Below, one piece after another: positions 13,301 through 15,509 of a DNA stretch of 15,509 bases. Source of the stretch: an uncultured bacterium (GTDB lineage Bacteria; Verrucomicrobiota; Kiritimatiellia; RFP12; UBA1067). The notes under the pieces were generated by a model that was given only the letters and a program-made list of their open reading frames with translations, was not told the origin of the DNA and did no database searches. The position numbers and the translations under genes were made by a program. The stretch spans positions 1-15,509 of the forward strand of contig CACZAK010000156.1 of assembly GCA_902779075.1 (NCBI GenBank). The letters are read 5' to 3'. The first letter of the stretch is position 1. The number at the start of each line of letters is the position of its first letter.

Positions 13301-15245
13301 CGACTCCGCGTTTGGCAACTGGACGGACAAGGGCTACGTGTTCAAGTGCCGCAACTACTTCGCGCTGAAGGACAAGGTCGCGCTCGGCAGTGAGGCAACG
13401 ACGCAGGTCGTCGTTGACTACGACACCGTCGGGACAAAGCACTACAACACCGACCCGCACAAGGTCAGATGGCCGTGCATCTTCGGAGCGACGGACATTT
13501 CCAACCACTTCATCCTCTACATGAACATCGACAACAACGTGGACATGAAAACCTATACGTACGTTTTGGGCAACGCGACCTATCGCAACGAAGTTGACCG
13601 GTGGGATGGACGCTACGTCAACCGCATCATCGAGTCGCGTTCCGCAAAGACGGACACAATGAAGGTTTCGGCGGGCGCTTCGTGGAACAGCGGAAGCAAG
13701 GCGATTCCGTTCGGCATGGAGGTCGGCAGCCATTCCCTCGCCATCGGTACGGGAACCAGCACCGCGTCGGGATGGGCCGAGCACATCTACGCCGGCACGG
13801 TGTTCGCCCTGCGCCAGTACGACCGCGTGCTCACGGAGGCGGAACTCCAGCGCAACAAGGCGATCGACGAGGCCCGGTTCTTCGGGCGGATCGGCGGGCT
13901 TGACGAAACGGACGTCGTGCTCGTCAAGAGCGAGTCTCCGGGCGACGCCGTGACGGTCGCGGACGAAGGCGCGTACATCATCCGCGGCACCGGCACGAAG
14001 ACGTTCACCGCGCCGGAGACGTTCACGTGCGAGAAGGGCGAATACGCCTGCGCCGGATACCGCGTCGAGACGTGGGACGCGGCGGCGCGCGTGTGGAACG
14101 TCGATGAGACTTCCGCCGCCCGCACGAAGACGTTCTCCGGCACGTCGGGCGCGGCGAACCGCCGTCTTGTCTGGCTCTGGACGCTGACGCAGGGCATCCG
14201 CTCCGCCGCCGACTACACCACCGCCGACTACGTGCAGGCGGGCCTCGCCTCGAACTTCGACGGAATCAACAACTACGGTGCGACCCGTTCGCACTACAAT
14301 TCCGCCGGCATCTGGCTGAACCTCGCCGACGGCGGGCCGGACGCGACGCTCGTCGCCACGGCGCTGAGCGATCCCTCAAAGTCCGCAGTGGCCGGCTCGT
14401 GGGCTGCGGACGGATACACGTTCGGCGGCAAGAATCACTTCGCGCTGAAGGAAAACGTCGCCTTCGGCCAGCAGCTGTCCGCGCAGTTCATCCTTGCATA
14501 CGACCACGACAGCAACATCGGCTCCTATCCCAACATCTTCGGGACGACCGCGAACACCGGCAGGGACGACCTCATCGTGTACTTCGACAGGTCTTCGGGC
14601 AACGTGAACAACGGCCTTAAGATGCGCCCGAACTTCAAGCTGCAAAACGTGACGCGGCACACGATGGCAACGGACTGGACGGGGCCGTACCTCAACGTGT
14701 TCTACGATGACCTCGAAAGGAAGAAGGCCAGCATCAGCAACGCGGAATTGCCCGCCTGGATCAAGTCCAATGCATCGGGTACGCTGCCGTCGTGGCCCTA
14801 CACCATCGGCACGGGGCGCAACGCCACCCAGCAGACGCGCATGTTCATTGGTAAGATATCGTCCGTCAGGCTCTACAACCGCATCCTCACGGACGACGAG
14901 CTGCACCAGAACCGCAAGGTTGACGAGATCCGCTTCAACAACGGATTTGCGAACTACGCGAATCTCGTCGTCGCCTACGGCGCGAACGACGACGACATCG
15001 CGGCGACGGCGGCGCTTCCGGCGGGCGAGTACGAGGTGACCGGCAGCTGGACGCTCACGGCGGAGGAGGCCGTTGCGGACGGCCATAGGTACGTTCCGTT
15101 CGTGCAGGTCGAGACATGGAATAACGGCGGCTGGACCGCCGCCGGAAGGGCGCCTGGCGCCTCCTACACGGCGACCGATTCCGCAAAGGTTCGCCTCACG
15201 TACAACTGGCGGCGCAAGCGCGGCCTCACCATCATCGTGCGGTAG
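10335..15245 (+). CDS. Giant secreted LamG-module protein, probably surface-exposed
   Basis: 1636 residues. A long signal peptide has a basic n-region (1-20), core VVVLALAGAMGAV and a cleavage site near SAS (about 38). Modules follow in order: a LamG/concanavalin-like domain (about 39-265, with LQIYWDGVLKATY and AFHDVRFFSRAFTAADAAAY); a second beta domain (about 268-474, starting AYVQSASKNAVDTGY); and an InlB B-repeat-like or Flg_new_2-like segment (about 479-575, with FLGWFGD). Then come three LamG-like repeats at about 593-833, 931-1185 and 1291-1537. Each starts DYVQxGLxxxFDGIxNxG, carries NYFAL/HFAL, ends in IGTG then VRxYNRxL, and is followed by a beta linker ending RLTWNW. LamG domains bind glycans or proteins, so adhesion or carbohydrate binding is the likely role, without a catalytic domain. 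The last linker ends in RRKRGLTIIVR with no anchor or autotransporter domain. A run of nine G sits in codons 10-13. Confidence 0.9.
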   Translation: MEKLICNSRRGGAKTSSFARVVVLALAGAMGAVTVSASDLESYRFRYDFSSGEKVFFGSAAQLSDPLVSGGTPVYTRVYGPNGDSTAVHPSSEDWGTIGTATLNADWTLAMFARPGSVEGQVIVGLGRLNGDNKKSVVFCASSDPTKFKVYVEKRVPSNKKSHETTLTLDVGNTTGFHSIVAVHHAPPSGNKGMLQIYWDGVLKATYTMTTDIPFGDVMQFCASPSYFVSPCVTSTDNPDVAFHDVRFFSRAFTAADAAAYAAKYPAGTLRQSAYVQSASKNAVDTGYLTNPGTRYTADFQFLDNTKQARIFGAYGAAGCNLYVNSSTKFGYAMRDGGAGWSDFGVGVDYRRRVVTEDAFANSATLRLVQTPGGVVTKSLGGTHTNTATIFTTLYAERQEVDGEYMNPSTSRIYSFAIDETTVVDGENVVTPVHFFVPYNDATLGAGFTNIVAGTFHGEANGSVTPALAYCGGVGGVEDYKYEDGVLSAKIYVASANPSKGLVLVGEDAATDAASFWLDHEATVTLTAVPQGGAEFLGWFGDLGTIQVGGTATNLTITVKSASAAQFEARFGAGAWSERYDSSMPRFAKRAQDFDVGDYVQSGLILHFDGIRNAGASAPHDPAATTWVNLGTLGAAQNAAKTTLASSVPSGAAAGEWADDGYAFKGKEYFALGGTVSLGSELTTQVSADYDESAQVANYPALFGATASSSRDDYFFYFNRVNNAGAVPVFKLNHATARNMGRRYTGAHLTAIYDAPNSRVSIEDAVLPSWQAASTTAALGDWPYAIGTGRATDAQMGARMYLGKIRSVRVYNRVLDAAELTVNRIVDDARFFGTVEANVVVASNGAGLSGTEPEGDYMVNGSHTFTAPASVVKADGTTWTPTGYRIEIRDANGVWTLLEESSATEYAYTNCEARAQVRLTWNWKLADGVKKLDADDYAQAGLLLNFDGIRNAGLAAEHDAEAETWANLGSLGSAVDATNAVISSEYWQADSAFGNWTDKGYVFKCRNYFALKDKVALGSEATTQVVVDYDTVGTKHYNTDPHKVRWPCIFGATDISNHFILYMNIDNNVDMKTYTYVLGNATYRNEVDRWDGRYVNRIIESRSAKTDTMKVSAGASWNSGSKAIPFGMEVGSHSLAIGTGTSTASGWAEHIYAGTVFALRQYDRVLTEAELQRNKAIDEARFFGRIGGLDETDVVLVKSESPGDAVTVADEGAYIIRGTGTKTFTAPETFTCEKGEYACAGYRVETWDAAARVWNVDETSAARTKTFSGTSGAANRRLVWLWTLTQGIRSAADYTTADYVQAGLASNFDGINNYGATRSHYNSAGIWLNLADGGPDATLVATALSDPSKSAVAGSWAADGYTFGGKNHFALKENVAFGQQLSAQFILAYDHDSNIGSYPNIFGTTANTGRDDLIVYFDRSSGNVNNGLKMRPNFKLQNVTRHTMATDWTGPYLNVFYDDLERKKASISNAELPAWIKSNASGTLPSWPYTIGTGRNATQQTRMFIGKISSVRLYNRILTDDELHQNRKVDEIRFNNGFANYANLVVAYGANDDDIAATAALPAGEYEVTGSWTLTAEEAVADGHRYVPFVQVETWNNGGWTAAGRAPGASYTATDSAKVRLTYNWRRKRGLTIIVR
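10363..10371 (+). repeat. Poly-G(9) tract in the 5' coding region, possible phase-variation switch
   Basis: CCGTA is followed by nine G, then CGAAA. The run covers codons 10-13 (Arg-Gly-Gly-Ala), before the signal-peptide core. In the present length the frame is open for 1636 codons. With one extra G the frame reaches TAG at 10382-10384. With one G fewer it reaches TGA at 10432-10434. No start codon downstream could restore a full signal peptide. The current state is therefore ON and either single-base slip is OFF. Confidence 0.7.
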
Positions 15246-15376
15246 GGCGAGGTGCGGTAGGGCGAGGCGCGGTGGGGCGAGGCGCGGTGGGGCGAGCCGT
15301 CCTCGGCGAGCCGCATGGTAGGGCGAGCCGTCCTCGGCGAGCCGCCACGGCTCACCCGGAGGGTTCGCCCCACCTT
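15241..15376. repeat. GC-rich repeat, copy 5, with nested tandem arrays
   Basis: Four 15-base units (GGTAGGGCGAGGTGC and variants) lie at 15241-15255, 15256-15270, 15271-15285 and 15286-15300. Two 31-base units (starting GGTGGGGCGAGCCGTCC and GGTAGGGCGAGCCGTCC) lie at 15286-15316 and 15317-15347. A right arm ends the array: GGCTCACCCGGAGGG and TTCGCCCCACC (to about 15374). The stop codon of the giant protein (TAG 15243-15245) lies inside the first unit. The array sits between two convergent genes. Confidence 0.8.
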
Positions 15377-15392
15377 CTTACGCCACACCTCC

Positions 15393-15509
15393 TTACGGCA
15401 CGATGAGCGTCGGGATCGTGAGCGTGAGCGTCTCGGTTGCGCCGTCCTTGGAGACTTCGACAGCGAACGAAACGTTCGCGTACTCGCCCGGGGCGACTTC
15501 GGACTCGCC
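15393..15509 (-). CDS. C-terminal end of an unknown minus-strand protein (partial)
   Basis: The minus strand is open from the right edge to a TAA at 15395-15393, giving 38 residues: GESEVAPGEYANVSFAVEV, then SKDGATETLTLTIPTLIVP. Alternating hydrophobic and Thr/Val residues look like the last strands of a beta-sandwich, as in secreted proteins. It cannot be assigned to a family from this piece. The gene runs toward the giant LamG gene, with the repeat array between them. The plus strand of this stretch offers no competing gene. Confidence 0.5.
   Translation of the reverse strand, partial: GESEVAPGEYANVSFAVEVSKDGATETLTLTIPTLIVP

Noticed and set aside
12528..14294. 588-codon minus-strand open frame opposite the LamG repeats
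   Set aside because: Its apparent internal repetition comes from the LamG repeats on the plus strand.
1..15509. CRISPR array, tRNA or rRNA
   Set aside because: No evenly spaced repeats with unique spacers, no cloverleaf and no rRNA segment seen by eye; the tandem units at 15241-15347 have no spacers.

Overview
The window reads as a piece of a high-GC, Gram-negative-type genome with many exported proteins. The best guess is a gut-type member of the Kiritimatiellota (Verrucomicrobia subdivision 5) or a close PVC relative. This rests on three things: an enlarged SecA with a C-terminal zinc motif, a giant secreted protein built from LamG-like modules, and GC-rich palindromic repeats scattered between genes. 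It is an inference; there is no rRNA or other phylogenetic marker here beyond secA.

Layout. Positions 1-1143 hold no intact gene. There is a decayed C-terminal piece of a FISUMP/DUF1566-type lectin-like domain (72-215), a G/T-only tract, three copies of a GC-rich repeat family and several small hairpins. secA follows (1144-4281), with an extended -10 box so close to its ATG that the mRNA may be leaderless. Next is a small exported His-rich, Val/Gln/Pro-repeat protein (4353-4793), closed by a terminator with two competing hairpins. Then come four genes for exported proteins on the same strand: a PotD/PotF-like polyamine-binding protein without a transporter (4887-5930), a GH5-like glycosidase (5950-7200), a GH99/WbsX-like glycosidase with a C-terminal beta domain (7233-8762) and an exported endonuclease/exonuclease/phosphatase-fold enzyme (8909-9715). 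A pseudogene (9750-10124) follows. It carries the same signal-peptide DNA as the preceding gene, has lost its start codon and frame, and joins a TIM-barrel fragment to the tail of a deoxyribose-phosphate aldolase.

The right third is one 1636-residue secreted protein (10335-15245) with about five LamG-like or related beta modules. A run of nine G within its first 13 codons would act as an ON/OFF switch if it slips, since both +1 and -1 slips hit early stops. Its stop codon lies inside a tandem GC-rich repeat array (15241-15376). A convergent gene on the minus strand enters from the right edge (15393-15509).

How the parts relate. SecA powers export, and every intact downstream plus-strand product carries a signal peptide, so the window is dominated by cell-envelope and secreted functions, probably glycan handling. 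No operon with a clearly shared pathway can be proven. The most notable points are the poly-G tract in the giant surface protein, the mosaic pseudogene, the repeat family and the leaderless secA promoter.
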